From NCBI GenBank assembly GCA_964540415.1, contig CAZIMM010000116.1, forward strand, positions 1 through 5,675: DNA of 5,675 bases, read 5' to 3'. How positions within the stretch are numbered: the first letter of the stretch is position 1; each line of letters begins with the position of its first letter. This document shows, piece after piece, positions 4,182 to 5,675 of the stretch. Source of the stretch: CAZIMM01 sp964540415 (GTDB lineage Bacteria > Bacillota > Clostridia > Oscillospirales > Acutalibacteraceae). The notes beneath the pieces are model-generated. The model was not told where the DNA came from, ran no database searches, and saw nothing but the letters and a program-made list of their open reading frames with translations. A program made the translations under genes and the position numbers.

Positions 4182-5675
4182 ATGAGAAAGATATACATTG
4201 ACTTGACCGAAAACAGAGTTCAGTCTCCATCAGTGTTCATCGGCTACATCGGTGAACACAACGCTACCGAGCTGCTCATCACCGTTGAGCAGGAACTTGT
4301 CAGCTCATCGGACTACCTTGTTGCGGTGTTCAAGTCCGGCCCCGTACTTTACAGGAGCAGAAAGATTTATGCCGATTCGGATATGAATGGCACATACCGC
4401 GACGGAAACTGCATACACGCAAAGCTTGGCAGATATCTCACCAATGAGCAGAGCTTCGGTCTGCAAGTCGAGGGCTATTCGCTCGATGCCGACGGCAAGC
4501 CGCTACTCATCGGCAAGTCGGCATATCTTTCAAGGCTGTTCCTTATGCCCTCACCCGACGGCACAAACGCTGTCGGTTTTGACGGCAGCTTTGAGGACAT
4601 TGAGAAAACCATTGATGAATCCCACACTCACAGCAACCTTGACGCACTCGAAAAGCTGACGCTTGATGAATACGGCAACATAGATTTCGGCGGCACTGCC
4701 GGAACGATTAAGACCTATGCTACTCCGTCAGATCTGCCGGAAACGGCTGAAGCCGGAGATATTGCGTATGTTCTCTCAGCACAGGAAAGCAATGCTCTGT
4801 GCAATGTTACCATTCCATACTCGGAGAACCGGCCGATTGCGTATATAACCTTTGCCGAAGGTGCGGATATGTGGAACGGCTGCCCGGTTATTATCCGTAA
4901 CCCGGAATCGGAAGAAACATACCACGACGGATTTTCATTTATGACCGACGGCAGCAGAATAAATTGTTCGCTTATGGTTTTGAATGGTCACAGGTTTCTC
5001 ACTGTTGCAACGGAGCAGGACGATGAAAGTGTGCCGATGACAGCATATGTTTGTGCAGACACCGACACCTGCCTTGAAACAATTATGAGCGAAAGCGAAG
5101 TCGGCCCCGCAGAAAGTCAGCACCCGATGGACGCAAACAAGTGGTACAAGGCAATTGCTGTTATGGATGAGGAAACCGAGCAGATAGGCATTTCTTCGTT
5201 TGAGCAAAGTCCTCCGCCGGAATATCTGAATGTTGTCTTTGACTTCAGTTCGGCGGAATGTAATCCGCTGAGCTTTGACCGTCACATAATTCAGCAGATA
5301 ATTTTTGCGATGAGGACGAAAGAACCCGCTGTTCTCGGCAAAGGCACCTACTGCTATGACGGTGAAAGCTGGCAATGGCAGGACAAAAGCAGTGTTTCAT
5401 CGCTTTCGGAAATTGACGGTTCGTTTGCCGTCGGTTCTATCGTTTCTGTTGTTGCCGAACCGAACAATGCTCCAGCAGATTCTTCACGCACCATCGGCTT
5501 TTCGGATTACGGTCTGTCGATGATACCGAGCAGACCTGACAACTTTGTCATTCCCGGTGGACTTGAGCCGAGCGAAACCGTGTGGGAGATAACACTGCAG
5601 AACGCTAACAATGAGCATCTCAGAGTGCTGAACAAAAATGCCGACCGTCTGCTTTCGTATGACCCAAGAAACACA
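4182..5675 (+). CDS. Phage tail fibre/baseplate-like protein, partial (runs off the window)
   Basis: The frame is open for 498 codons, to the last base of the window, without a stop. The N-terminal part (about 1-135; MRKIYIDLTENRVQSPSVFI onward) is beta-rich and resembles the N-terminal domain of baseplate upper or tail-associated proteins of Firmicutes phages. SHTHSN at residues 147-152, followed by LDALEKLTLDEYGNI, is the HxH-type motif common where tail fibre shafts trimerise and bind metal. IKTYATPSDLPETAEAGDIAYV (176-197) is a linker type often seen in tail and minor structural proteins, and TYCYDGESWQWQ (389-400) resembles their 'YDG..W' repeats. The rest is not recognised, and no enzymatic motif was found. 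GGAGG (4171-4175) lies 6 bases before the ATG. No promoter was found between the terminator and this gene. Its likely role is adsorption or tail-tip structure (inference). Confidence 0.75.
   Translation, partial: MRKIYIDLTENRVQSPSVFIGYIGEHNATELLITVEQELVSSSDYLVAVFKSGPVLYRSRKIYADSDMNGTYRDGNCIHAKLGRYLTNEQSFGLQVEGYSLDADGKPLLIGKSAYLSRLFLMPSPDGTNAVGFDGSFEDIEKTIDESHTHSNLDALEKLTLDEYGNIDFGGTAGTIKTYATPSDLPETAEAGDIAYVLSAQESNALCNVTIPYSENRPIAYITFAEGADMWNGCPVIIRNPESEETYHDGFSFMTDGSRINCSLMVLNGHRFLTVATEQDDESVPMTAYVCADTDTCLETIMSESEVGPAESQHPMDANKWYKAIAVMDEETEQIGISSFEQSPPPEYLNVVFDFSSAECNPLSFDRHIIQQIIFAMRTKEPAVLGKGTYCYDGESWQWQDKSSVSSLSEIDGSFAVGSIVSVVAEPNNAPADSSRTIGFSDYGLSMIPSRPDNFVIPGGLEPSETVWEITLQNANNEHLRVLNKNADRLLSYDPRNT

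Noticed and set aside
4387..4659. Plus-strand open frame of 90 codons within the tail protein gene
   Set aside because: It is an alternative-frame shadow of the long open frame that continues to the window end and carries the HTHSN motif.
4935..5375. Minus-strand open frame of 146 codons opposite the tail protein gene
   Set aside because: It is antisense to the longer frame, with no ribosome binding site and no family pattern.

Overview
The window looks like accessory DNA from a low-to-medium GC Firmicute, most likely a gut Clostridia lineage (Oscillospiraceae or Lachnospiraceae type). This is inferred from strong AGGAGG-type ribosome binding sites, near-consensus TTGACA/TATAAT promoters, and protein families common in mobile DNA of that group. 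No rRNA, tRNA, CRISPR array or insertion sequence was seen, and no stretch above 300 bases lacks a gene.

Left part (1-2865, all on the minus strand). Read in the direction of transcription, the genes are: an XRE-family repressor (2437-2865), an ImmA/IrrE-type metalloprotease (1802-2365), a small conserved-looking protein of 94 residues (1543-1827), a Schlafen/AlbA_2-type protein (221-1408), and the first 78 residues of a type III restriction-modification DNA methyltransferase, Mod (1-234), cut off by the window edge just after its DPPY motif. The AlbA_2 gene has its own promoter with a 27-bp dyad just downstream of the predicted start site, and it overlaps mod by 14 bases. The two therefore look like one translationally coupled unit of a type III R-M locus with an accessory AlbA_2 protein.

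Middle (2866-3055). A compact control region carries two excellent sigma-A promoters that face each other. One fires rightward into a Y-family DNA polymerase gene, the other leftward into the XRE repressor gene. Their predicted start sites are about 15 bp apart, and a putative operator lies exactly between them, with a second inverted copy near 3023-3036. With ImmA next to XRE, this resembles the ImmR/ImmA type of derepression switch controlling a translesion polymerase.

Right part (3056-5675, plus strand). The DinB/UmuC-like polymerase gene keeps its catalytic core but loses nearly all of its little-finger domain at about 3861-3866. There the sequence switches to another reading frame, which encodes the C-terminal tail of an unrelated protein. 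That tail overlaps a small phage-type gene resembling DUF5049 proteins (3937-4116). An intrinsic terminator follows, then a long open frame running off the window (4182-5675) that looks like a phage tail fibre or baseplate protein with a HTHSN motif. The right part is read as prophage-derived DNA joined to the R-M/repressor island by a deletion or illegitimate recombination, although an assembly chimera cannot be excluded from the sequence alone.
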